A stretch of DNA of 64,000 nucleotides from Melieria omissa (lineage: Eukaryota > Arthropoda > Insecta > Diptera > Ulidiidae): the NCBI GenBank assembly GCA_963971225.1, contig OZ020267.1, positions 121,761,891 to 121,825,890 on the forward strand, given 5' to 3'. The translations under genes and the position numbers were made by a program. Positions 49,601-56,894 of this stretch are shown here, one piece after another. The notes beneath the pieces are model-generated. The model searched no databases. It saw nothing but the letters and a program-made list of their open reading frames with translations, and was not told the origin of the DNA. Numbering within the stretch: position 1 is the first letter of the stretch; each line of letters begins with the position of its first letter.

Positions 49601-51392
49601 TCACCTTTCCCGCTCACATCCGCAACGCGCACGATGCACGTACAGCGCGGATGCAGCCAATGCACCGCCCACCCGTCGCCCGTCACGATGACACGCGCGG
49701 CGCAGTGCGATTTGTTGTGTATTCCGTCAAGCAAATCTAGAAGGCTTAAAAATTCTCTTTTATTATGTTTGCAATGAATTATGAATTTCTATATTGAAAA
49801 TAGAGGAGCGCGCCAAAGGCTGAATGTGAAAGATTTTCGGCGCTGAAAGATAAAAACTAGACTTGGTTTTTATCCATGTAGAGCGCACCACAGCGAAAAG
49901 TTTTGGTGACACGCGCATTCAGTACAACTTTTGCTCAAGCCGACAGTCGGATGTATGGAAGAAATGGAGTTAGTTCGAGTGTTCGGAGCACGTCGCAACA
50001 CACGCTTGGAATTTTCTCCACTAAACTTATTTTTGCTTAGTGCAAACATAAAGTTTGACGTATTGCACGCACACACACACAATCAAATATGCATACAAAA
50101 ATAAATATTTGTATCATAAACTGAGTGCGAAACTAATCCAAGACGATTTGCCAGTATTTGCTTGACTTTAAAACTGTTTTTGACGAAAAACTATCGTTAC
50201 GACTGGGTACTTCATCTTGGGTACTCTAGCGTGAGTACCCAAGATCTCATCTAGTTTACATCATCTGAAGAATAACTTGTAGATGTTGTAGGGACGAGAA
50301 GGAAAACGGATCTGTGGTTTATCTTTTACCCCTTTTACCTATGTTTACCTATGTTGATACACATATGGTGGAAATCAATGGTGTACAAGTCTCTTATTGA
50401 GCTAAACTAAGTGAGTCCTCTTTCCGATTGGGACTCAAATTTAAATTTTTAACTTTCCTTCTCTTTTCTTTCTGAGCAGTGTACCTACTTATATATATCA
50501 AACTAAATGTTGTGAAATTGCTTGAATTTTTGCGAGAAAAGCTCTGTGCGGTGAAAGACGGATTGACACAAGAAATCAACTGACGTGACTTGTTCCCATG
50601 TTGGAGATTTTTTTATTTGCAAAATCCCAAATACTAACATTTTTTATGATCGATCAAAAATTCTTTGAAATTCATAGTGCATGTTTATGAAAAACTCCTT
50701 TATTGAAAAATTCCAAAAACTACAATTGACTTTTTTATAGCCGCCATAAATATTTTGAAATCATTGTTTCATACACAAGACACAACGTATACATTGCCAT
50801 TCAATTATCATAATGCACATATTTACATACTTACATACATACAAATGCAATTCAATGGTTCTTACTACGGGGAAACAACAAACAACCGGAAACGATTTGT
50901 AGGCGCGTTAAATACGAAATAAAGTTAAAATTTCGAAAGTACTACAGTGAATTTCAATCAGAGGAATAACAAAAACAACAGCTACAACCACATCAGCAAT
51001 AACAGCAACAAAACTACGGAACTTTGGTAGAAAAAATTAAAGAACCCAACGCAACAAAACGAAAAGTCAAAGTGGAATGTAGCAAATTGGAGAAAAGAAC
51101 ATCAAAAACAGGAGAAAGTACTCGGATTGTGAAGCTTACCGAAATCCATTTGTTCGACTCCCAATTGGCGAATAACCGCTGCATGGCTTTGCCGCAGCAG
51201 CTCCTCGTCGATAGAGTCATCGAAGGCGGAAGTTGACGTTGGCGTGGCGGCTGTTGCGTCCTTCGGTTGCGGCTGTTTCCTTTGGCCGAAGCGTGCAAAA
51301 ACTTTCACCCGACTTCCGCGGCGACTTTTTAAGCTGGCGCCGCCAGTGGGCGTTGCGTCGGGCGTTGTGTTGGCCGCTTGCGAATTTCCCAT
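6978..51392 (-). CDS. capu: Formin cappuccino, FMN/Spire-class actin nucleator
   Basis: Core coding exons, in transcript order, are 51392-51140, 41579-40845, 32388-31930, 19318-19158, 9468-8577, 8507-7533, 7451-7154 and 7086-6978. All junctions are GT-AG with matching phases, and together they encode 1293 residues. The protein starts MGNSQAA, an N-myristoylation-type start also seen in FMN formins. A low-complexity N-half and a conserved YVPEKLSFAAYEKFEGQML segment follow. The FH1 proline tracts lie at roughly residues 715-830 and FH2 at about 837-1240 (PLYWTRI, GNYMNGGNRQRG). A basic tail ends GGLKERILRLSKK. Capu nucleates actin filaments with Spire and organises the oocyte cytoplasm. Extra phase-compatible exons are listed separately, so longer isoforms are likely. 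Identity is very secure; exact isoforms are inference. Confidence 0.95.
7533..8507 (-). CDS. capu: capu FH2-domain exon
   Basis: This 975-bp exon is phase 1 at both ends. It begins ALRKIAVNPPKPMKPLYWTRI, the lasso/post start of FH2, with the conserved actin-binding Ile in YWTRI. It includes the GNYMNGGNRQRGQADGF core signature and the following LKDVKSKESQTTLLHF helix, which are hallmarks of all formin FH2 domains. FH2 dimers nucleate actin and ride the barbed end. Flanking introns are short (69 and 81 bp). Confidence 0.95.
8577..9468 (-). CDS. capu: capu exon with FH1 proline tracts
   Basis: The exon enters in phase 0 after a TTTCAG acceptor and starts PFQMYQWTHTEAPTTSLPL, strongly conserved with Drosophila Capu. 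The C-terminal third holds FH1: several runs of 5-13 prolines separated by Gly/Ala/Leu, which bind profilin-actin and feed FH2. On the plus strand the same DNA appears as a (GGT/GGC)n purine-rich repeat (about 8690-8935) with glycine-rich shadow ORFs that are not genes. Repeat-length polymorphism is likely. Confidence 0.93.
10668..10805. mobile_element. hAT-type MITE with G/C tracts
   Basis: The 138-bp element has ends CAGTGGCGGATCCAG and CTGGATCCGCGCCTG, imperfect inverted copies. Flanking direct repeats are tcttatat (10660-10667) and tcttatac (10806-10813), matching 7 of 8, the hAT target length. The interior has a run of 14 G and a run of 8 C that could pair. A second, 166-bp copy lies at 51758-51923. 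Confidence 0.7.
10820..11105. repeat. Helitron remnant
   Basis: This stretch shares with the 2017-3153 Helitron the cgctgaaactc...gactggac start, the imperfect ATTGGACAAAAGGCGTAGCAC motif and the CACATTTTT segment. The termini are not preserved. Confidence 0.45.
12083..12997 (+). mobile_element. Internally deleted Tc1/mariner-type element
   Basis: Near-perfect inverted ends of about 30 bp (TAGGGTTTTCCAACAAGAGG at the left) are flanked by TA. A C-terminal transposase fragment (12471-12893) reads FQQDGATCHT and WPPRSCDLTPCDFFLWG, the second and third catalytic-aspartate regions. An N-terminal fragment follows the ATG at about 12197, interrupted by a TGA two codons in. It continues QQRIEIIKIHYKNGEN, then the middle is missing. 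The element is inactive. It belongs to a different family from the other mariners in the window. Confidence 0.75.
14964..15245. mobile_element. piggyBac-like MITE
   Basis: It is bounded by TTAA on both sides (14960-14963, 15246-15249). Inverted ends are CCCTCAATTGCCCACCC and GGGTGGGTGATTGAGGG. Inside them is a second inverted pair containing CTGAGTCC...GGACTCAG. TTAA targets are characteristic of piggyBac-type elements. There is no ORF. Confidence 0.6.
16555..17791 (+). pseudogene. Near-full-length mariner with broken transposase
   Basis: The 1237-bp element is flanked by TA and has inverted ends containing CCGATAAGTACTTAGCC. The transposase begins MDKEQYRSVIRFLFLEGK at 16733 and has the helix-turn-helix region (VREIAETVGISKDRVGHIL) and WVPRLL. 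The first catalytic region is VDETWIHW and the second is HCDNAPAHTS. The third is corrupted where PPYSPDLAP is expected. Frame changes near 16945, 17280-17330 and 17520, plus stops, make it non-functional. A 508-bp deletion derivative is at 25469-25976. Confidence 0.9.
19158..19318 (-). CDS. capu: capu exon for the conserved pre-FH1 segment
   Basis: This 161-bp exon enters in phase 1 and leaves in phase 0. It encodes GQMLMKWLISSLQQISCGL and, further on, QYCSNLINVGVLKQI, ending EIFS. Joined to 31930 it gives EKFEGQML and joined to 9468 it gives IFSPFQMYQW, both continuous with the fly Capu sequence as I remember it. Confidence 0.9.
21276..22026 (-). mobile_element. 5'-truncated Jockey-type LINE with target duplication
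   Basis: The 11-bp direct repeat AGATGGCAAAT (21276-21286 and 22016-22026) flanks the insert 21287-22015. On the minus strand the insert ends in a poly-A tract of about 23 nt. Its ORF is the C-terminal end of a reverse transcriptase: KYLGMTIDAKLTWREHI, then LLIYNTVIAPIWRYGIQIWG and the QSKIIRKIVDAPWYITN region. The 5' end is truncated, as is usual for target-primed reverse transcription. Fewer than 180 codons remain. Confidence 0.9.
22209..22453. mobile_element. MITE with perfect 32-bp inverted ends
   Basis: The ends 22209-22240 and 22422-22453 are exact inverted copies over 32 bases, starting CTGTGGCCGTAAGGAATAAC. The flanks share the direct repeat ATTT (22205-22208, 22454-22457). The 245-bp unit has no ORF. 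Superfamily is unknown. Perfect ends imply recent activity. Confidence 0.75.
23565..24405 (-). CDS. Candidate alternative first coding exon of capu or nested gene
   Basis: An ATG at 24405 opens 280 codons in GC-rich DNA. The ORF reaches a perfect donor (AAT|GTAAGT at 23564) in phase 1, exactly the phase needed to join the capu exon at 19318. The predicted protein is Ala/Pro/Thr-rich, with a more structured C-terminal part (RRLFAHEFQHLCNMLLCSF) and a basic stretch (GGKTRKRARRR). I recognise no domain. An antisense ORF overlaps, as often in GC-rich DNA, so chance is possible. An alternative capu N-terminus is the favoured inference. Confidence 0.4.
25469..25976 (+). mobile_element. Internally deleted mariner, MITE-like
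   Basis: This is a 508-bp derivative of the same family as 16555-17791, flanked by TA (25467-25468, 25977-25978), with ends containing CCGATAAGTACTTAGCC. The transposase start (GKEQYRSVIR) runs directly into the third catalytic region; the codons between are gone. The junction is near 25665. Confidence 0.85.
26775..28112. mobile_element. Non-autonomous P-like DNA transposon
   Basis: The 1338-bp unit has perfect 30-bp inverted ends (26775-26804, 28083-28112) starting CACAGATAACTCATCA. A 7-bp direct repeat, GTACTAC, occurs immediately outside both ends. CA...TG termini of about 30 bp with a 7-bp duplication fit the P/1360 group, but no transposase is present, so the superfamily is an inference. 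The interior holds a tRNA-like A/B-box pair on the minus strand near 27817-27890 that does not fold as a tRNA. Confidence 0.65.
30061..30846. repeat. Inverted-repeat element with GCGCGTTT ends
   Basis: The ends are imperfect inverted copies of about 32 bp (TGGTCAAACTCCATAAAGCG at left, TTATGGAGTTTGGCCA at right). A second right-end-like motif occurs at about 30740-30763, and a partial left-end motif near 30153. The unit therefore looks composite or nested. No target duplication or ORF was identified. Confidence 0.5.
31930..32388 (-). CDS. capu: capu exon with conserved YVPEKLSFAAYEKFE segment
   Basis: This 459-bp exon is phase 1 at both ends. It opens with a Ser/Thr/Pro/Ala-rich stretch, including TVIISFKSSPTPVQSQQ and TSNVLKKVATFTVEK, both recognisable in fly Capu. 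It ends RRLSYVPEKLSFAAYEKFE before a GTAAGT donor. A (GCC)n alanine run sits in the middle. Confidence 0.92.
32839..32948. mobile_element. Small hAT-type MITE
   Basis: The 110-bp element has perfect 14-bp inverted ends (CAGTGGCGCACACA / TGTGTGCGCCACTG). Flanking 8-mers are tttacaca and tatacaca, matching 7 of 8. The interior is GGGG-rich on one side and CCCC on the other. Confidence 0.75.
33996..34452. mobile_element. piggyBac-like MITE
   Basis: TTAA lies at 33992-33995 and 34453-34456. The ends are CCCTTTTGCT and AGCGAAAGGG, inverted with 9 of 10 matches. The interior is AT-rich without a credible gene. Confidence 0.5.
35930..36851 (-). pseudogene. mariner with in-frame internal deletion of the transposase
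   Basis: The 922-bp element is flanked by TA, with ends CTACATGGGCTGAAAAGTC and its inverse. The minus-strand ORF 36672-35995 is open for 225 codons, against about 345 in a full mariner. It keeps MEKSEFRVLIKHCYLMGKN, the second HTH (LSEIANIIGISKERVGHII) and WVPRLLTIDQK. It then jumps in frame to APAHSARDTTEKL and the PDLAPSDYFLFPRL region. The first two catalytic aspartates are gone; the third and the DNA-binding half remain. It cannot transpose itself but could encode a DNA-binding fragment. Confidence 0.9.
36890..38054. repeat. Large degenerate inverted repeat (foldback-like)
   Basis: Two arms of about 500 bp face each other around a centre near 37465. The best-conserved parts are 37287-37420 and 37512-37645. 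Outer parts also match, including the TGTTGCATGGAGTTTTT segments near 36909 and 38013. The ends CACTGCACAACA and TGTTGCGCTGTG are imperfect inverses. It is an old element with no ORF, abutting a mariner on the left and a solo LTR on the right. Confidence 0.55.
38068..38503 (-). mobile_element. Solo LTR of a Gypsy-type retrotransposon
   Basis: The 436-bp unit reads TGTAACG...CGTAACA on the minus strand and is flanked by the 4-bp direct repeat CTAT (38064-38067, 38504-38507). On the minus strand it has a TATA box (TATAAAAGGC near 38301-38291) and downstream AATAAA (38184-38179), so the U3-R-U5 order is visible. No internal retroelement sequence adjoins it, so it is a recombination product. Confidence 0.85.
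40845..41579 (-). CDS. capu: capu N-terminal exon with MALQLGKKLAQVL segment
   Basis: This 735-bp exon is phase 1 at both ends, with acceptor CTTTCGGCAG and donor G|GTGAGT. It is acidic at first (DDAEDEEV), then Ser/Thr-rich, then EQMALQLGKKLAQVLSS and KTKKIELHNLSSRLGPT. Drosophila short Capu isoforms start at the equivalent of MALQLGKK, so an internal start is plausible. In addition an in-frame ATG at 41598-41596, upstream of the acceptor, could start a form from an alternative first exon (MKSLSADDAED). An antisense 251-codon ORF is a shadow. Confidence 0.9.
42860..43745 (-). pseudogene. LINE 3' fragment with RNase H and Cys-rich C-terminus
   Basis: The minus strand encodes an RNase H end (ILSDSQSALRALDAV, then HIRLCWVPAHRDIPGNCRADELARQG). 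A typical Cys-rich LINE tail follows (FCRSCLDEEEEENIPHFLCYCPAL). Stops and frame changes interrupt it, for example TAG after CSVF near 43679. A short (TAGG)n-like run near 42870-42885 marks the 3' end. It is a decayed I/Jockey-group insertion. Confidence 0.8.
44808..45029 (-). CDS. Candidate alternative capu exon
   Basis: A minus-strand open frame runs from about 45213 to a donor CCAT|GTAGGT in phase 1. A TTTCAG acceptor at 45031-45030 would give a 222-bp exon with phase 1 at both ends, as the core capu exons require. The product is Lys-rich then Pro/Thr-rich (KAKKKQVVLQTDSWKTASAL, later NVISINATAAFRPPLNVP). Composition is like other capu N-terminal exons, but conservation is unknown and the acceptor choice is uncertain. 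Confidence 0.3.
45743..46369 (-). CDS. capu: Candidate long-isoform capu exon
   Basis: This 627-bp (209-codon) exon is open throughout, with acceptor TTCGTACAG and donor AATG|GTAGGG. Both ends are phase 1, so it can be included or skipped without a frame change. It begins GHSQAKQSTQSVQKKKSKFF and contains KKIDLADAQ, a proline/threonine-rich centre and a conserved-looking DHRVFIENLFAETAAAELG helix. The donor is weaker than consensus. It probably belongs to a longer Capu form. Confidence 0.55.
46914..47890. mobile_element. Non-autonomous hAT with GGGATCCC subterminal arrays
   Basis: The 977-bp element has ends TAGGGATCGCAA and TTGCGATGCCTA, flanked by the perfect 8-bp duplication GTAGGTAG (46906-46913, 47891-47898). 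Both subterminal regions carry repeated ATCCCGGGAT palindromes. The AT-rich centre has no transposase. Confidence 0.85.
48054..48567. mobile_element. mariner-derived foldback: two inverted 240-bp ends
   Basis: Positions 48054-48293 and 48328-48567 are near-perfect inverted copies of the transposase-start end of the 35930-36851 mariner family, around a 34-nt spacer. TA flanks both sides. Each arm includes the terminal repeat, leader and first ~20 transposase codons. Transcribed from either strand it would form a long hairpin RNA. Confidence 0.9.
48570..49203 (+). pseudogene. Decayed LINE 3' region
   Basis: Near 49085-49203 the plus strand reads an open end, SLILAPIVRLWNGILVETFS and DLAGLKSSILKFVR, then a stop. 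This is the common C-terminus of Jockey-type reverse transcriptase ORFs (LWN-LP...F..F+). Upstream sequence has many stops, so the left boundary is approximate. Confidence 0.5.
49605..49736 (-). CDS. Candidate capu exon, unrecognised Cys/His-rich segment
   Basis: This 132-bp exon lies between acceptor TTCTAG and donor AAAG|GTGAAT, with phase 1 at both ends. It encodes LLDGIHNKSHCAARVIVTGD and WAVHWLHPRCTCIVRVADVS. The residues look constrained and the codon use is GC-rich against AT-rich flanks. It would fit between 51140 and 46369. Reading through the donor, the frame stays open for 24 more codons (EYDLVPWMPKRG), so it may instead be a fragment of another gene. I do not recognise the domain. 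Confidence 0.4.
51140..51392 (-). CDS. capu: capu first coding exon (MGN start)
   Basis: ATG at 51392 starts MGNSQAANTTPDATPTG; Gly2 with Ala6 fits N-myristoylation, and FMN-family formins start similarly. A basic patch follows (SLKSRRGSRVKVFARFGQRK), then DDSIDEELLRQSHAAVIRQLG, ending DF and a phase-1 donor GTAAGC. A strong acceptor (CGCTTTCAG) at 51421-51420 lies 27 bases before the ATG, so an upstream non-coding exon is expected. Confidence 0.85.
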
Positions 51393-51757
51393 TGCTAGTG
51401 GCGGTTGGGGGGAGCAACACTGAAAGCGCGCACACAGAGAAACAAAATCAAAATCAATTACAACTTTTCAATCAGATTAATTTATTTACAATTTCTTTTT
51501 CATTTTTGTGCAATCGCCATTTTGTGCATTCGGTATTAAGTAAAGTTAATCGAATTCAAAAATGCCAAAAATGTTTTCGAAGTTAATCATATTTGAAAGT
51601 GGGGATGGGATAATGAAAACATTTGTGGCTGTAATACTTAAACTTTTATATTAATGTTCAGTTTTTTTTTAATAATAGACTTGTAAGTACATATAAAATT
51701 TAGAAATATATTGCGGACAGATGGAAGTATGCTTGTGTTATTTCGAAGAACTGAATC

Positions 51758-51923
51758 GAGTGGCGGATTCAGGGGAGTTTTCGGGGTTGAAACCCCCCAA
51801 ATATTTGGATCGACTTTAAAACAACATACAAATTAAAAGGCATTTTATAAATATTAAAGATTTACTTTTTGAAACCCACCCCCACCCCCCGACCCCCGAA
51901 ATATTTTTCTGAAACCGCTCCTG
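51758..51923. mobile_element. hAT-type MITE, second G/C-tract copy
   Basis: The 166-bp element is homologous to 10668-10805, with start GAGTGGCGGATTCAG and end CTGAAACCGCTCCTG. Flanking 8-mers are actgaatc and actgaatt. Confidence 0.65.
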
Positions 51924-51931
51924 ACTGAATT

Positions 51932-54900
51932 TCAAGAGAAATTCAAAAAACTCGAATATCAAAAAAACTGTCGGCAAAAGTTCGATAAGTTGGTACAAAA
52001 ATGAAGACATGTGGAGGCTTTCAAAGGAAGCGGCTTCGTTCATATAATTAAATGGGGCCCAACTGCATCTATCACCAAAAATAAGGGATCAAGTATAGCT
52101 TATCACACTCGGACATAAAACGATGCAATAAACAGGTCGACCGATAGCATCAACAGCAGGAAATCTGCAAAGTAGTGGTTTTCAGGTCATAGTCGTAGAA
52201 TTCGCAGTCACCCAACTTGAATCCATGGCAAATCAGTGGGAATACGCTAGAAACGTACTATAGGAAAACAACTTCACAATGATTGGATTCAAACTGCTAA
52301 CGAATCTTGGCGGCTAAGCCCGTTGAAGCGATGTCGAAATCTCACTAACTCAATGCCACACAACAGGAATTGAATATTGAGAAATCTATGAAATTTGTTA
52401 TAGATTTGAATGCTGAGTAAAAAATCGCAAATAAAAAATTTAATATTTATGATGTCAATTACGAATTGATTGTAAAATCCCATATTCAAGAGGGGTTTAC
52501 ATTTTTGAAGATTTTGCAAATGCGCTGCGAAATGTTGACTCGAAATTTAAAAATTCAGAGTGCTTCGAATGAAATCACTTCATGCATTATGCAGGCATAT
52601 CAGCGGCTCAAGTAATTTCCATTGGAAACTGCGCTGCCGGAAAGAGGAAATGGAATTTTTTGAAATGAGGCCAGCGCTGTAAACCCTCGGAATTAAAGCC
52701 TCGACGTGGAGACGTTGGTGCATGCGATTTGACCTCGAAATGACCTCCTTGCCGGGGTAGCTAATGAACTCAATGCACTGCTTTCGCTTTGGAATGGGAA
52801 CGCCAAGTCACGTGACTCATGCACCGCGATTACAGCTGCCGGAAGCAGCAACTGTAAGCAATGGGAGTGGGGTGCGGTCGAAGATGGAGCGGGAGAAATG
52901 GGCAAAAATGGATTTTTACTTTGTGTCAAAATGTCGTTTTCACTTACAGCAAAACTAATTGCAGGCAATAATAATTTCGGGTGATTTTCATTTAATGTGT
53001 CGCTCACTGCGACTTCGTTGCGCTATCGCTGCTGCTGCTGTTGTTGTTGTTGTTGTGCGATTTTAGGTGCGGCGCGTTGTTTTGGATTGGCACACAAATG
53101 CGACAAGTTCGTGCCGACAGCGATTTGCTCTGTTTTGATTTGATTTTCATTAAACTGTGACAGCTGGAGCGGTGCAGCGTCGCAGCACCGGTGGCGACGC
53201 TAATGGCGGCAAACGCCATTTCCGCTCCGTTCGGCGCTGCTCATTGTAATTTATGCGTTAATAACGATTCCGTTGTCGCATTGTTTGTTTTATTGTACTT
53301 TCGGTTCGCACTTTTTCTGCACTTTTTTCGCCCACCAGCACACACTCGCACGCCCAGCGAGCTTCGGCGGCATGGACGGCACACGAACGACGGCCCAACT
53401 CGCGCACCCAGTCGCAATCGACCGCTTGTCAAATTGCAAACGTCAAATTGCCAGCATTCGGCAATTGCGGCAAAAATCCATCGGCGACAGCGGCAGCAGT
53501 CCCGATTACAACAACGCAGCCGTGTGCAATGTAAACAAATGTCAGCTGTGGCTCCGTGGACTACAACCGAAGTCTGACGTCTGCCGATTTGACAGTGGCA
53601 ACTGTCACGCGGCTCGTGGAAAAATCGATAGAAACGTCAGTGCGCCGTGAGCGCCCTCGCACAACTGGAGAATGCGAATTGCTCGTGATGCGCGTCGCTA
53701 TCGCTACCGCCGCCCGGCGAGCGATGCACAGCGCCGCCGGCGACCGCTCCAGTCACTCGCGGGCCCAATGTTGGCAGTTGAAAAATTCAAATGCGATTAA
53801 TGCCGAAAAATGTGATAAAGCGATTAGCAAAGTCAGCGCCTCGCGGCGTCATAGCTGGCGGGGTTAGTGGCGCGGTGGCCGATATGCTGCCGCGTCCGAC
53901 GTTGTTTGTGCTCGCAGGCATCGAAGCGAAGTGAAGCGGCCACAATGTACATAAAAACCGACAACAAAAAACCCCAAAACGACGAAAGAGCCAGCAAAAT
54001 TAAATTGGAATTAAAGCTCCATGCGTTCTCGGACGTGCAGGTCCCTGACTCGCGCACCCCGCAGCCATAATGAGGCCAAAGTACTCCGGCAGTTCTTTTT
54101 GCGTTTGCGTAATAATTTTATCACTCGTGCGTTTGTCCGTCCGTTCATTCGCGCGGCCGCACACTGGCTCGCTGACTTGCCAGCTGGCACGTCCACCTTC
54201 CCACCAGCCGGTGGCGCTGTCCACACCGCCCGGCAGTGGGTCAATGGGGCCAATTGTTTCTGTGGCGCTCGTTGTTTTATTCACTTGAGCTTGATTAGCG
54301 AACACTGCTCCATGCGTTGCACTGCGAAATATCTGTCCAAGACTCGCATGCGGGAAATCCTAACGCTCGCAGAGGAGAGTGGTATGAACAGGTTAGGCAA
54401 TCTGGCGGTCACAACTAATTTTCCATTCGCATAACTGGACGTTTATGGATTGCGTCATTAATATTAATTCGAAAAATTCTTCTAAGACGTTATTAGTTAC
54501 ATTAATGCACTTTATGAAAAAAAAAATGAGTACAAGGAGTACATAGATTTTTTAATACGAAAAAATTACATTCAATTAAAGTTTAAAAACAAAGTTTGTT
54601 TTTATTTGTCACTAAACATGCATCAAGTTGCTTTAGTTATGTATAAAAGTATAAACAAAGATTAAATAAATGAGATTAAGTTGTATTGACCAAACCAGGT
54701 ATTGAATTTGACATTGAGGGTAAATTTCTTCACTCCGAGTTGAAATCAAAACTTTTGCATTTGCGAAACTTTTCTGCTTGAAACTTTTATATTTGAAAGT
54801 TACGAACTTGGCAAGTTTGAAAAACATAACTTGGAAAGTTATAAATTGGGTTTCTTCAGTTTTTGAATTTCAAGTTAAGGCAAAAGTTGAGTAAAGTTAT

Positions 54901-55122
54901 AATCTCAGTCAAATATTATTATGCAAATCCCTGGGATCTTGTTTCAAAATGGTAGAAAATAACTTTATTTTACATTTCAAAACTCGATAAATTCTATTCA
55001 AAAGTTGAATTAAATTGTTTTTATTTTAGCATTTTCTGTTTTGCGATTGTTTCCTAAATGGAAATGGGAAAAATCTAAATTAAGAGGAAGTAAAGTAATT
55101 TTCGAATAAAATAAAGTAGAAC
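51932..55122. other. Upstream region of capu, no confident gene
   Basis: Positions 53150-54430 are GC-rich with overlapping ORFs on both strands and a CTG/TTG triplet run at 53027-53056. No domain or phase-consistent splicing was seen. Non-coding capu 5' exons or promoters may lie here. Confidence 0.4.
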
Positions 55123-55127
55123 TATTG

Positions 55128-56049
55128 CACAGTGATTCGACTCCATACAACCGTGGAACAAAATTAGAAGGAGAAAATTATATTGGTATACTAGTTAAAC
55201 ATGGTCTGCTGAATTGAAATCTTCATTTAGTTTTTCTTAAACTGTTATAGTTTAGCAATGCCTGAGACTTAAATGTGCAATTTTCGTCATTTTTGGTGAG
55301 CTATAGCACCAAGTGTGTTGGCTAGATTTTTCACATTTTACATTTAATCGGTAACATCAACATTGATTATTGTAATCAGTAACAAAAACTGTCTAAAGAC
55401 CCTTTAGTTTTGCAATAAAAAGGATAGTAATAGATGTATGTTTTGCATTTTTGCAGATTTTATTATTTTTCGTGCTGATTGCATACTTTTAGGCATAAAT
55501 TAAATAAATTTTGTCGAAAAATGTTTAGACCACTTTTCAAATTGAATTATTTTCTGAGATCGAAAGATTTCGGAGGATGTAATTACATTATCCGACAAAG
55601 AAAGAATGCTTCTGAAAATAAAAAAAATCCAGGAACATACTTTCACATACTTTTTAGATATTTTCCTCTAAGTTTTGCCAATTTTCAGATTTTTAATTAA
55701 GAAAATATATTTAATTAAAAGTGAAGTAAAAGCTTTGCAAATTTTGAGAAAACATTAAAAGCGAAAATGGCCACATAATTTCTTAATCTATATTGAAAGT
55801 TTAAGCAACTTCTTGCTAACCATGTATTTTTAAAATTATTCAATAGACTAAAAACAGAAAATATGTGTTTGAATTTTTTGGTGAAAAAAGTTCCAACTTT
55901 GAGCCGCTTTTGCACACACACTAATTAATTTTTTGCACAGATTTTTTGGAGTTTTCTTAGTTGGAGTTTCACCTTTCAAATGACATCAAAATCGTTAAAT
56001 TCTGAGACCATAAATTTTTGGAATTTTGTCTATGGAACGAATCACTGTG
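55128..56049. mobile_element. Transib-like element with RSS-type ends, copy 1
   Basis: The 922-bp unit has the inverted 12-mer CACAGTGATTCG at both ends and a perfect 5-bp duplication TATTG (55123-55127, 56050-56054). The left heptamer CACAGTG is followed by 23 nt and ACAAAATTA (55158-55166). The right heptamer is followed by 13 nt and ACAAAATTC. CAC-starting ends plus 5-bp duplications characterise Transib, the transposon group from which RAG1 derives. No transposase ORF is present. Confidence 0.75.
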
Positions 56050-56243
56050 TATTGGTTCAAATGTAATGATTTATCGAAATCGATGCGAGGTCAACGGTCC
56101 TGGGATTCGGTATTTTGATAGTCATCGATCAAATTTTAGATGCAAAATGCCTCTCCCTTGTGATAACTTTTGATTTTCGTGTTCTTCACAACGTGTTTGT
56201 TTTTCTTTATTGTGAACGGATTTTTGAGTGCAGACTTGTTTAA

Positions 56244-56462
56244 CACTAGAATGCCCGAGGCATTTTAGGTATGTCAGATTTTCGGGCATTCTAGTGTTAA
56301 TAATTGCCTTGTTTGAATTCATAACTACTGTACAGTTATTGTCAGTGGCTTTTGCTGTTGAAATTAAATTACAGTGTAATTCTGGTACGTATAGTGTTTT
56401 GAATAATTTAAAAAATAAAACCCCTCAATGGAGTCAAAATGACTCCCTCGGGCATTCTAGTG
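56244..56462. mobile_element. piggyBac-like MITE with a duplicated right end
   Basis: Ends CACTAGAATGCCCGAGG and its inverse are flanked by TTAA (56240-56243, 56463-56466). A third, inner right end finishes at 56296, also followed by TTAA, giving a 53-bp hairpin inside the 219-bp unit. Confidence 0.65.
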
Positions 56463-56649
56463 TTAAAAATATAGAATACTTATGGTAATATATGTATTTT
56501 ATGAAAAACATGGCATTACGAGATTAGTGTCGTAAAACTTTCGAAACGAATCGTAATGTCGAAGGACACATGTCTGATTCTGGATGTCCTTCAACAGTTT
56601 TAATTGTTGAAAACATACGAAAAGTAAAGGAATAATTTTTTAATTAATT

Positions 56650-56894
56650 TAATAGTAGTCCTTTCGGGACTACTGGGATAATAGGTCCCAGCAAGTTTTT
56701 AATGCCCCTCAAAACAATTTTTCATATCTTACGACCCACCCCAAATATTTTTTAGATTTCGGTGTTCCCGCATAAAAGGATTATTCAGAATTTGTGAGCA
56801 TCCAATATAATTTTCTAACCCCAACATTCATAGCATGAGAATATTTCTGCTGAGAGTATTTTGGATTTCAAAATTAAACTCCGTCCCGAAAGGG
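56650..56894. repeat. Possible TTAA-flanked MITE
   Basis: CCTTTCGGGAC near 56659 and GTCCCGAAAGG near 56883 are inverted copies, with TTAA close outside each. Boundaries differ by several bases between ends, so this is tentative. Confidence 0.3.

Larger units (their letters stand above)
41580..51139 (-). other. capu: capu intron region, 9.6 kb
   Basis: Between two core exons lie three candidate coding exons, LINE debris, a hAT element and a mariner-derived hairpin, all listed. Positions 43750-44800 and 49741-51139 show no supportable feature except a perfect 11-bp-stem hairpin at 50216-50243. Confidence 0.6.

Noticed and set aside
50216..50243. Perfect 11-bp-stem hairpin with a 6-nt loop (CTTGGGTACTC/GAGTACCCAAG)
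   Set aside because: Too short for a microRNA precursor, and no flanking duplication was found to make it a transposon.
53191..54434. ORFs of 125-137 codons upstream of capu
   Set aside because: Several frames are open at once in GC-rich DNA; composition is Arg/Ser/Ala-rich without a recognisable motif.
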